Source of the DNA: DASZGI01 sp035938995
GTDB lineage: Bacteria > Actinomycetota > Actinomycetes > Streptomycetales > Catenulisporaceae
NCBI RefSeq assembly: GCF_035938995.1
Contig: NZ_DASZGI010000405.1
Coordinates: 1-33,564 of the forward strand
Direction of reading: 5' to 3'
Length of the DNA stretch: 33,564 nucleotides
Below are positions 15,286 to 22,588 of the stretch, one piece after another. The notes beneath the pieces were generated by a model. The model saw only the letters and a program-made list of their open reading frames with translations. It was not told the DNA's origin and searched no databases. Within the stretch, counting starts at the first letter, position 1. Every line of letters starts with the position of its first letter. The translations under genes were made by a program, and so were the position numbers.

Positions 15286-16077
15286 TCAGACCGGCGCCGA
15301 CGACGACTCGGGACCGGAAGGTCCGTACTCGGTCGGCTCGACATCCGGCGGAACCGACTCCGAGCGCAACGGATCTGACTGCGGTGGATCGGACGGCATT
15401 GGATCCGGCCGCACGGGATCCGAGGGCGGCGTCACGCGCGGCGGCGGTTCCCCCGGGATCAGCTGCTCGGCACCCCAGCTCGCGAGCTCGCCGGGACGGG
15501 GCGGGTCCGACGGTCCAAAAAGCAGCATCAGCAGGAAGAACAGCCCGACGGCGACGGCGGGCCAGAGCCAGATGACGCCGGTCGCCCGCACCGTGAGCGG
15601 AAGGTCGAACACGGATCCGTCGGCCAGATGGGCGACCACGCGACTCGCCGATCCGTGACCGGGGCCGACGTACGCACCGAACCACGAGGCCAGATAGCTC
15701 GCACCGTATCCGCCCAGGGCCAAGCCCACAGCAGCGCCTGTGCTGCCGCGCTTGTGATAACGCAGGAACGCGAACGTGCCGAGCAGGAGCGCGGCGATGC
15801 AGGCGAAGAGCGCGAACCAACCGTCCCGGGCGATGAACGTCTTGCCCTCGGGCGCGGCGTAGTAGGCATTGTGCTGGCTGTAGACGCCCAGGACCGGGGG
15901 CGAGACCCAGCGCCACACCGCGCCGACCGCGAACGCCAGCGCCGCACCGAGCGCGGCGGTGATCACGCAGGCCCGGATGTCGTCGAGCAGGGCTTTGATC
16001 AGCTCGGCGAGGTTCCGCGGACGGGGTTCCGGGTCCTCGGGGACGGCGCGCGTCGACCAGGGGGTGTCGGTGCTCAT
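15286..16077 (-). CDS. DUF2567-like membrane protein with Pro/Asp/Ser pentad tail
   Basis: This 263-aa protein has four hydrophobic segments, roughly residues 37-57, 85-103, 112-132 and 165-185. Between the first and second is PPVLGVYSQHNAYYAAPEGKTFIARDGWFALF, which resembles the actinobacterial DUF2567 family of unknown function. After the last helix comes a long cytoplasmic or external tail of pentads (PPSDP, VRPDP, MPSDP, PQSDP, LRSES, VPPDV) encoded by a 15-bp repeat. The start chosen is ATG at 16077 (MSTDTPWS); the frame extends farther but would approach the divergent gene and has no family resemblance. Family assignment is from memory of the segment pattern; the membrane topology is directly visible. 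Confidence 0.75.
   Translation of the reverse strand: MSTDTPWSTRAVPEDPEPRPRNLAELIKALLDDIRACVITAALGAALAFAVGAVWRWVSPPVLGVYSQHNAYYAAPEGKTFIARDGWFALFACIAALLLGTFAFLRYHKRGSTGAAVGLALGGYGASYLASWFGAYVGPGHGSASRVVAHLADGSVFDLPLTVRATGVIWLWPAVAVGLFFLLMLLFGPSDPPRPGELASWGAEQLIPGEPPPRVTPPSDPVRPDPMPSDPPQSDPLRSESVPPDVEPTEYGPSGPESSSAPV
15341..15430. repeat. 15-bp tandem repeat, six units, in the DUF2567-like gene
   Basis: Units start at 15341, 15356, 15371, 15386, 15401 and 15416. The clearest are GGATCTGACTGCGGT, GGATCGGACGGCATT, GGATCCGGCCGCACG and GGATCCGAGGGCGGC, all opening with GGATC. Read on the minus strand they encode x-x-S/P-D-P pentads. The period is exact and the frame is kept. Confidence 0.8.
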
Positions 16078-16182
16078 CCGGCACAGCCTTTCACGCGCAC
16101 GCTTTCTTGTCGCGCGGGGGTCCGCACTCGGGCGGCTCCCGTTTTCGCGCCCGATGTCGGAGAGGCATGATTCGATGAATGC

Positions 16183-16755
16183 ATGGAGCGGTTGATCCTG
16201 CCGTTCGCCGGCGCGGCGGACTGGGAGAAGTGGCTTGACGCGCATCACGCCGACACGCCTGACGGCCTCTGGCTCAAGATTGCCAAGCGGGGCTCCGGCA
16301 TCGCCACGGTGACATACGCCGAGGCCCTGGACGTGGCGTTGTGCTACGGCTGGATCGACGGGCAGAAGGGCGCGATCGACGAGGTCTGGTGGCTCCAGCG
16401 GTTCAGCCCGCGCCGCGCCCGCAGCAGCTGGTCGAAGGTGAACACCCAGAAGGTGGCCGAGCTGATCGCGCAGGGCCGGATGCGTCCGCCCGGGCTCGCT
16501 CAGGTCGAAGCGGCAAAGGCGGACGGCCGCTGGGAGCGTGCCTACGAGGGGGTGGCGGAAGCGCAGGTGCCCGCGGACCTCCAGGCGGCCTTCGACGCGA
16601 ATCCCGCCGCGGCAGCGTTCTTCGCGACCTTGAACAGCCAGAACCGGTTCGCGGTGCTCTACCGGATCCAGGACGCGAAGAGGCCGCAGACGCGTGCCGC
16701 GCGCATCGAGAAGTTCGTCGGCATGCTCGCGCGCGGGGAGAAGATCCTCCCCTGA
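16183..16755 (+). CDS. YdeI/OmpD-associated family protein
   Basis: A 190-aa protein of the YdeI/OmdA (bacteriocin-protection) family. It begins LPFAGAADWEKWLDAHHADTPDGLWLKIAKRGSG and carries TYAEALDVALCYGWIDGQKGAIDE and QRFSPRRARSSWSKVN, which are the strongest family signatures. The C-terminal half (NPAAAAFFATLNSQNRFAVLYRIQDAKRPQTRAARIEKFVGMLARGEK) is also conserved. ATG at 16183 gives the typical N-terminus. The function is not firmly known; despite the family name there is no bacteriocin context here. It stands alone, divergent from the DUF2567-like gene and convergent with dnaE. Confidence 0.9.
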   Translation: MERLILPFAGAADWEKWLDAHHADTPDGLWLKIAKRGSGIATVTYAEALDVALCYGWIDGQKGAIDEVWWLQRFSPRRARSSWSKVNTQKVAELIAQGRMRPPGLAQVEAAKADGRWERAYEGVAEAQVPADLQAAFDANPAAAAFFATLNSQNRFAVLYRIQDAKRPQTRAARIEKFVGMLARGEKILP

Positions 16756-16776
16756 GCGCCGCGCCCGCAGGGCGCT
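16755..16776 (+). terminator. Hairpin after the YdeI-type gene
   Basis: AGCGCC and GGCGCT flank a 10-base loop directly behind the stop codon. The stem is GC-rich and there is no T-run, as usual for this kind of genome. Confidence 0.5.
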
Positions 16777-16804
16777 GAGATCATCCGTCGGGAGATCGTC
16801 TGTC

Positions 16805-16817
16805 AGGGCCGTGCCCT
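16805..16817 (-). terminator. Possible hairpin after dnaE
   Basis: AGGGC-CGT-GCCCT is a perfect short inverted repeat about 23 bases past the dnaE stop. The stem is short and the call weak. Confidence 0.35.
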
Positions 16818-16839
16818 CACCGCTCCCTCCCGCCGCCTC

Positions 16840-19800
16840 CTACCCCAGGCAGGACGGGCCGAGCAGAGCCTTGAGGTCGCCCATCAGCGCCGGGGACGGG
16901 GTGACCCGCAGATGGTCGCCCACTTTGAGCGTGGTGGTGCTGTTCCGGCCACGCATCCGGACCCTGACCTCCGTCATCCCCGGGTGGCTGGCCAGCACCT
17001 CGCGTAACCGGGGCGCCGACTGCGGGGTGATCTTCGAGTCGGGCACGTGCAGCACCAGCGGGCGGCCCGCCTCGGCGTCGGACAGGTCGGGGACGGTCAG
17101 CTCGAGAGCCATCAGCCGCGGCACGTCCTCGCGCCGCTCCACCTTGCCCTTGACCAGCACCACCGCATCCTCGGCCAGGTTGGTCGCGTAGAGCTGGTAG
17201 CTGTTCGGGAAGAACATCACGTCGATCGAGCCCTCGAGGTCCTCGATGGTCGCGATCGCCCACTGGTTGCCCTGCTTGGTCATCTTCCGTTGCAGGCCGC
17301 TGATGATCCCGCCGATGGTCGCCACCGCGCCGTCCGGATACATCTGCGCCTCGGCGTTGAGGTTCGCCACCGTCGTGTCCGCCTTGGCCGACAGCACGTG
17401 CTCGAGGCCGGAGAGCGGATGGTCGGACACGTACAGGCCGAGCATCTCCCGCTCGTAGCCCAGCAGGATCGACTTGTCCCACTCGGTCGCCGAGAACTCC
17501 AGCTCCAGGCCCGGCACCGCGGGCGCCTCGTCCTCGCCGAGCAGCGCGCCGAACAGCGAGTCCTGCCCGATCGCCTCCTGCTTCTTGACCTCCACCACCG
17601 AGTCGACCGCGCGCTCGTGCTGCTCCAGCAGCCCGCGCCGGGTGTGCCCGAGCGAGTCGAAGGCGCCCGCCTTGATCAGCGACTCGATGGTCCGCTTGTT
17701 GCAGACCACCGCGTCCACCTTGCCCAGGAAGTCCTGGAAGGAGGTGAACCTCCCCTTCCCCCGGCGCGCCGCGCGGATCGACTCGACCACGTTCGCCCCG
17801 ACGTTGCGGATCGCGGACAGGCCGAAGCGGATCTCGTGGCCGCGCGGGGTGAAGTCGGCGTCCGACTCGTTCACGTCCGGCGGCAGTACCTTGATTCCCA
17901 TCCGGCGGCACTCGCCGAGGTAGACCGCCGACTTGTCCTTGTCGTCCTTGACCGAGCTGAGCAGCGCGGCCATGTACTCCGCGGGGTGGTTCGCCTTGAG
18001 GTACGCGGTCCAGTACGCGACGAGGCCGTATCCCGCCGAGTGGGCCTTGTTGAAGGCGTAGTCGGCGAACGGGACCAGGATGTCCCAGATCGTCTTGACC
18101 GCCTCGGCCGAGTAGCCGTTGGCCTTCATGCCCTCGGAGAACGGGACGAACTCCTTGTCCAGGACCTCTTTCTTCTTCTTGCCCATCGCGCGGCGCAGCA
18201 GGTCGGCCTTGCCGAGCGAGTAGCCGGCCAGCACCTGCGCGGCGGCCATGACCTGCTCCTGATAGATGATCAGGCCGTAGCTGACGTCCAGGACCTCGGC
18301 GAGCGGTTCGGCCAACTCCGGGTGGATCGGGGTGATCGGCTGGCGGCCGTTCTTGCGCTCGGCGTAGTTGATGTGCGAGTTGGCGCCCATCGGTCCGGGC
18401 CGGTACAGGGCGATGACGGCGGAGACGTCCTCGAAGTTGTCCGGGCGCATCTGCCGCAGCAGCGAGCGCAGCGGGCCGCCGTCGAGCTGGAACACCCCGA
18501 GCGTGTCGCCGCGGCCCATCAGCTCGTAGGTGGCCGGGTCCTCCAGCGGGATCTTCAGCAGGTCCACCCTGGTGCCGGTGCTCTGCTCGATGTTGCGCAC
18601 CGCGTCGTCGAGGATGGTGAGGTTGCGCAGGCCGAGGAAGTCCATCTTGATCAGGCCCAGCGACTCACACGTGGGGTAGTCGAACTGGGTGATGATCACC
18701 CCGTCGGCGGGCCGCATCATCACCGGCACGTACTCGGTGATCGGCTCCGAGGAGATGATGACGCCGGCCGCGTGCACGCCGGGCTGCCGGATCAGGCCCT
18801 CGATGCCCTTCGCGGTGTCCACGACCTTGCGCACGTCCGCGTCGCCGTCGTACAGCGCGCGGAACTCGCCCGCCTCGTTGTAACGCTTGTGCTCCGGGTC
18901 GAAGATCCCGGACAGCGGGATGTCCTTGCCCATCACCGCCGGGGGCATCGCCTTGGTGATGCGGTCGCCCATCGCGAAGGGGTAGCCGAGGACGCGCGAG
19001 GCGTCCTTCACGGCCGCCTTCGCCTTGATGGTGCCGAAGGTGGCGATCTGCGCGACCTTGTCCGAGCCGTACTTGTCGGTGACGTAGCGGATCACGTCGG
19101 CGCGCCGGCGGTCGTCGAAGTCGACGTCGATGTCGGGCATCGAGACGCGGTCGGGGTTGAGGAACCGCTCGAACAGCAGGTTGTACGGGATCGGATCGAG
19201 GTCGGTGATGCCGAGCGCGTAGGCGACCAGCGAGCCGGCCGCCGAGCCGCGGCCCGGGCCGACCGGGATCCCGTTGTCCTTGGCCCAGTTGATGAAGTCG
19301 GCGACCACGATGAAGTAGGACGGGAAGCCCATCTGGATGATGATCCCGAGCTCGTACTCCAGCCGCTGCCGGTAGACCTCGTCGTCCGGGTAGCCGCCGG
19401 GGAAGCGCGCGTCCAGGCCGTCGTAGGAGAGCTTGCGGAACCATTCGACCTCGTTCATGCCGTCCGGCGGCGGCAGCTGCGGCATCAGGTTCTTGAACTC
19501 GAACATCCCGGCCGGATCGACCTTCTCGGCGATCAGCAGGGTGTTACGGCAGCCCTCCAGCCAGACGTCGGCGCTCTCGACGGCGCGCATCTCGTCGGCG
19601 GACTTGAGGTAGTAGCCGTCGCCGCCGAAGCGGAACCGGTTCGGGTCGTCGATGTTGGAGGCGGTCTGGATGCACAGCAGCACGTCGTGCGAGACGGCCT
19701 CCTCCTTCACCGTGTAGTGCGAGTCGTTGGTGACCACCGGCGGGATGTTCAGCTCGCGGCCGATCCGCAGCAGGTCCTCGCGCACCCGGGTCTCGATGTC

Positions 19801-20388
19801 CAGGCCGTGCGACATCAGCTCCAGGTAGTAGTTGTCCTTGCCGAACAGGTCCCGATATGTGGCGGCGGCCTCGAGCGCCTTTTCGTACTGGCCGAGCCGC
19901 AGCCGGGTCTGCACCTCTCCGGACGGGCATCCGGTCGTGGCCATCAGCCCCTCGTGGTGCTCGGCCAGCAGTTCCCGGTCCATCCGCGGCCACTTGCGGT
20001 AGAAGCCCTCGGTGTACGCTCGCGAGGAGAGCTTGGTCAGGTTCTTGAGCCCGCGCGCGTTGGCCGCCCAGATGGTCATGTGGGTATAGGAGCCGGAGGC
20101 CGAGACGTCGTCGGATTTCTGGCTCGGCTGGCCCCAGAGGATCGGCTTGGCGGTCTGCCGCGCCTCAGGCGCGACGTACGCCTCGATGCCGATGATCGGT
20201 TTGATGCCGGCGGCCGTGGCCTGCTTGTAGAAGTCGGACGCGCCGTGCATGTTGCCGTGGTCGGTCATCGCCACCGCGGGCATCCCGAGCTCAGCCGCCC
20301 GCTTGAACATGTCCCTCAGCCGCGCCGCCCCGTCGAGCATCGAGTACTCGGTGTGAACGTGCAGGTGAACGAACTGCTCAGAGGTCAC
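16840..20388 (-). CDS. dnaE: DNA polymerase III alpha subunit DnaE1
   Basis: The replicative polymerase catalytic subunit, 1182 aa. The N-terminal PHP domain begins FVHLHVHTEYSMLDG (residues 6-20) and has MTDHGNMHG. The palm carries the catalytic aspartates Asp421 and Asp423 in MPDIDVDFDDRRR, and the third, Asp583, in KMDFLGLRNL. GPGRGSAAGSLVAYALGI and FNKAHSAGYGLVAYWTAYLKANHPAEYMAALL are standard blocks. The C-terminal OB-fold region (TVANLNAEAQ, ATIGGIISGLQRKMTKQGNQWAIATIEDLEG) identifies DnaE1 rather than DnaE2. GTG at 20388 gives the conserved N-terminus with AAAGG ten bases upstream; the 26 codons further upstream are not dnaE-like. It lies 84 bases behind an alpha/beta hydrolase gene on the same strand. 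Confidence 0.98.
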   Translation of the reverse strand: MTSEQFVHLHVHTEYSMLDGAARLRDMFKRAAELGMPAVAMTDHGNMHGASDFYKQATAAGIKPIIGIEAYVAPEARQTAKPILWGQPSQKSDDVSASGSYTHMTIWAANARGLKNLTKLSSRAYTEGFYRKWPRMDRELLAEHHEGLMATTGCPSGEVQTRLRLGQYEKALEAAATYRDLFGKDNYYLELMSHGLDIETRVREDLLRIGRELNIPPVVTNDSHYTVKEEAVSHDVLLCIQTASNIDDPNRFRFGGDGYYLKSADEMRAVESADVWLEGCRNTLLIAEKVDPAGMFEFKNLMPQLPPPDGMNEVEWFRKLSYDGLDARFPGGYPDDEVYRQRLEYELGIIIQMGFPSYFIVVADFINWAKDNGIPVGPGRGSAAGSLVAYALGITDLDPIPYNLLFERFLNPDRVSMPDIDVDFDDRRRADVIRYVTDKYGSDKVAQIATFGTIKAKAAVKDASRVLGYPFAMGDRITKAMPPAVMGKDIPLSGIFDPEHKRYNEAGEFRALYDGDADVRKVVDTAKGIEGLIRQPGVHAAGVIISSEPITEYVPVMMRPADGVIITQFDYPTCESLGLIKMDFLGLRNLTILDDAVRNIEQSTGTRVDLLKIPLEDPATYELMGRGDTLGVFQLDGGPLRSLLRQMRPDNFEDVSAVIALYRPGPMGANSHINYAERKNGRQPITPIHPELAEPLAEVLDVSYGLIIYQEQVMAAAQVLAGYSLGKADLLRRAMGKKKKEVLDKEFVPFSEGMKANGYSAEAVKTIWDILVPFADYAFNKAHSAGYGLVAYWTAYLKANHPAEYMAALLSSVKDDKDKSAVYLGECRRMGIKVLPPDVNESDADFTPRGHEIRFGLSAIRNVGANVVESIRAARRGKGRFTSFQDFLGKVDAVVCNKRTIESLIKAGAFDSLGHTRRGLLEQHERAVDSVVEVKKQEAIGQDSLFGALLGEDEAPAVPGLELEFSATEWDKSILLGYEREMLGLYVSDHPLSGLEHVLSAKADTTVANLNAEAQMYPDGAVATIGGIISGLQRKMTKQGNQWAIATIEDLEGSIDVMFFPNSYQLYATNLAEDAVVLVKGKVERREDVPRLMALELTVPDLSDAEAGRPLVLHVPDSKITPQSAPRLREVLASHPGMTEVRVRMRGRNSTTTLKVGDHLRVTPSPALMGDLKALLGPSCLG

Positions 20389-20472
20389 GTCGCGGCCTTT
20401 CGATGCGTGCCGGGGGACTGGGGCTCGGCGGCATTTCCGAACGCAGGCAACGCTACCCGTTCCCACCGACGC

Positions 20473-21135
20473 TCAGGCGCGGTGGCCGACCAGATCATCG
20501 ATCCATGCGGCGACGGCGTCGACGATCGCGTCGAGCACCGAAGGCTGGTCTTTGCGGACGGCGAACTCGTGGTTGCCCGCGGGCAGCGCGACGAGCCGGT
20601 GGGTCTTCGGCAACTCCGGGAACTCCGCGCCGGTACCGAACGGATCGGTCGCGCCCTGGACGATCAGGGTGGGAAGACCCGTGCCGAGCAGTTCGTCGGC
20701 GCGCGACTTGTCCGGCTTGCCCGGTGGGTGCAGCGGAAAGGCGAGCGCGAGTACGCCGACGGCTCCGACGGCCTGGCCGGTCCGGCACGCGACGCGGGCT
20801 CCCGCGCTGCGTCCGCCGACGATGATCGGGACCTGGCCGAGACCGCCCTTTGCACCTTCGGCGTCGCGGCGCACCTGCTCGACCACCGGCAGCCAGCCGG
20901 CGTCCAGGACCTTCGGCTGTGGAGCGATCCGCTTTCCCGTCACCCGCCACGGCTGCTCGACGAGGGCCACCTCCACGCCGCCCGGCGGCAGTGCGGCGGC
21001 GAGCACCTGGAGATCTGGCGCGTCGATCCCGCCTCCCGCGCCGTGGCCGAGAACGAGTACGGCGCGGCGGCTGCCATGGGCCGGCAGCCGGGTGATCCGG
21101 GCCTCGCCGGCGGGTGTCTGGACGAGCACTTCCAT
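20473..21135 (-). CDS. Alpha/beta hydrolase, KANL3/Tex30-like family
   Basis: A 220-aa alpha/beta hydrolase without a signal peptide. The oxyanion region is LVLGHGAGGGIDAPDL. The nucleophile is Ser110 in GGRSAGARVA, the acid is Asp164 in QGATDPFG, and His189 in PAGNHEF completes the triad, so it should be active. The pattern is that of the Tex30/KANL3-like small hydrolases common in actinobacteria. ATG at 21135 was chosen because it gives the typical MEVLVQTPAGEA start; TACGCT lies about ten bases upstream and no ribosome site is seen, which suggests a leaderless message. The longer frame upstream overlaps non-coding DNA. The natural substrate is unknown. Confidence 0.9.
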   Translation of the reverse strand: MEVLVQTPAGEARITRLPAHGSRRAVLVLGHGAGGGIDAPDLQVLAAALPPGGVEVALVEQPWRVTGKRIAPQPKVLDAGWLPVVEQVRRDAEGAKGGLGQVPIIVGGRSAGARVACRTGQAVGAVGVLALAFPLHPPGKPDKSRADELLGTGLPTLIVQGATDPFGTGAEFPELPKTHRLVALPAGNHEFAVRKDQPSVLDAIVDAVAAWIDDLVGHRA

Positions 21136-21453
21136 GATCCCGAGCGTAGCCCCCGCCGATGCTCGAGGGCTGCTGGGGAACGCCGCGAGGATATCCCGCC
21201 GGTCGATTGAACCAATTCGGGTTCGGCGGCGTGTCCAACCGCAAGCACGGGTTGACCGTTTATCGGTCACCCGGGGCGCAACTCGCGTTGTTTCCGGCGT
21301 GTCCGCAGGTCAGCAATGATGTGCGGGCCGGAATTCACGGCCCCGATATCAGCTTTGCGATGCCTGCTGCCCGCACATCGCGGAGATATTCGTGCTCGAC
21401 GAAAAAAGGGACGCGAGTTTCGCCGAAGCGGTTGCAGGAGGGCTGGAGATCTG
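21136..21453. other. Intergenic region with a large inverted repeat
   Basis: This space between divergent genes holds no convincing gene; a 100-codon plus-strand frame here has random-looking composition and no ribosome site. Two inverted repeats stand out. TGACCG-TTTAT-CGGTCA lies at 21253-21269. A long-range pair has 11-bp arms GATGTGCGGGC (21318-21328) and GCCCGCACATC (21369-21379) around a 40-base loop, which itself contains the competing hairpin GGCCG-GAATTCA-CGGCC. The role is unknown. Confidence 0.6.
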
Positions 21454-21515
21454 TAAGGTGAGGCTTACCAAACAAGTTAGGCCAGCCTTACCTAAGTAAG
21501 GTTCGCCTTATCCCT
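21454..21515 (+). promoter_or_regulatory. Three iron-box-like sites upstream of the iron importer
   Basis: The IdeR/DmdR consensus is TTAGGTTAGSCTAACCTAA. The middle site (21477-21495), TTAGGCCAGCCTTACCTAA, matches at 16 of 19 positions. The first (21454-21472), TAAGGTGAGGCTTACCAAA, matches at 15. The third (21497-21515) begins TAAGGTTCGCCTTA and matches less well. The centres are 20-23 bp apart, about two helical turns. They end 17 bases before the start of the ferric-binding lipoprotein gene, so iron-bound repressor would shut the operon off. Confidence 0.85.
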
Positions 21516-21532
21516 TCGAGCTGGAGCCGCCC

Positions 21533-22588
21533 ATGCACCGCATCCGCCTTCTCGCCGCCGCCCTGCCCGCAGCCGCACTCGCGGCCGCCACCGCCGGGTG
21601 CAGCACCCTAGGCGGCAGCTCCGCGACCGCAGCGCAGACCTCCGGCATCACGACCCTGGTCATGTACAGCGGTCAGCACGCGCAGACGACCGCCGCGCTG
21701 GTGGCGGAATTCGAGAAGCTCAACCCCACCGTCAAGGTGACCGTGCGGTCGGACGACGAGGGCACGCTGGCCCAGCAGCTGCAGCAGGAGGGCTCGAAGT
21801 CCCCCGCGGACCTGTTCTTCGCCGAGAACTCCCCCGCCCTCGAAGTACTCCAGGAAAAGGGACTGCTCGCCCCCGCGCCCGCCGAGGCGCTGAATGCGAT
21901 CCCCGCCCAGTACAGCTCCCCGCAGCACGACTGGGTCGGCATCACCGCCCGGGTGACCTGCCTCGTGGTCGCCAACAGCGTGCCGGCCGGGCAGGCCCCG
22001 ACCACCGCGATGTCGCTGGCCGATCCGCAGTGGAAGGGCAAGCTCGCCTTCGCCGGCAGCGAGACCGACCTGCAGCCGATGATCACCGCGATCGGCGCGA
22101 AGTACGGCGTCCAGGCGGCGACTAACTGGCTCAACGGCCTCAAGGCGAACGCCGCGGCCCACCTGCTGCCCGACAACGAGACCGTCACCAAGGACGTGGA
22201 CACCGGGCAGGTGCAGATCGGCGTCGTCGACAACTACTACTGGTACCGCCAGGCGGTCGGCGACGGCGGCTTCACGAAGGCGAACTCGCACATCGCCTAC
22301 TTCGCCAACGGCGACCCCGGCTACGTGCTGAGCGTCTCGGGCATCGCGACCCTCGCCTCCAGCAAGCACAAGGACGCGGCCGCCTCCTTCATGAAGTTCC
22401 TGGCCTCGCCGCCGGCCCAGCAGATCATCGCCACCTCCGACAGCTTCGAGTACCCGCTGCTGCCCGGGATCGCGGCCAACAGCGCCGAGCCGCCGCTGTC
22501 CACTCTGCACCCGGGCACCGTCTCGATCTCGGCCCTGGGTGACGGCTCGACCGCGATCTCCCTGCTCCAGGCGGCGCAGCTGCTATGA
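21533..22588 (+). CDS. Ferric-iron ABC transporter substrate-binding lipoprotein (FbpA-like)
   Basis: This 351-aa lipoprotein has a signal peptide ending in the lipobox TAGC, with Cys23 the lipidated residue. The mature part is a class-II periplasmic-type binding protein: TLVMYSGQHAQTTAALVAEFEKLNPTVKVTVRSDDEG, then ADLFFAENSPALEVLQEKGLL. The DNYYWYRQA motif supplies the paired tyrosines (Tyr235, Tyr236) that bind ferric iron in FbpA/FutA proteins. The C-terminal half (ANGDPGYVLSVSGIATLASSKHKDAAASFMKFL) is also typical. ATG at 21533 starts a normal signal sequence. Its stop overlaps the permease start by four bases. With iron boxes upstream, the role in ferric uptake is strongly supported; whether it takes free Fe(III) or a simple chelate is open. 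Confidence 0.94.
   Translation: MHRIRLLAAALPAAALAAATAGCSTLGGSSATAAQTSGITTLVMYSGQHAQTTAALVAEFEKLNPTVKVTVRSDDEGTLAQQLQQEGSKSPADLFFAENSPALEVLQEKGLLAPAPAEALNAIPAQYSSPQHDWVGITARVTCLVVANSVPAGQAPTTAMSLADPQWKGKLAFAGSETDLQPMITAIGAKYGVQAATNWLNGLKANAAAHLLPDNETVTKDVDTGQVQIGVVDNYYWYRQAVGDGGFTKANSHIAYFANGDPGYVLSVSGIATLASSKHKDAAASFMKFLASPPAQQIIATSDSFEYPLLPGIAANSAEPPLSTLHPGTVSISALGDGSTAISLLQAAQLL

Noticed and set aside
16183..16755. YdeI-type gene considered as a bacteriocin immunity determinant
   Set aside because: The family name suggests it, but there is no bacteriocin or secretion gene nearby.
17047..21210. Very long plus-strand open frame (about 1,390 codons) opposite dnaE
   Set aside because: It is the antisense shadow of dnaE and the hydrolase gene; the composition is dominated by Arg/Val/Asp/His/Gln runs with no domain, while the minus strand encodes complete conserved proteins.
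21159..21461. 100-codon plus-strand frame upstream of the iron importer
   Set aside because: No ribosome site, mixed composition, and it runs through inverted repeats and into the iron boxes.
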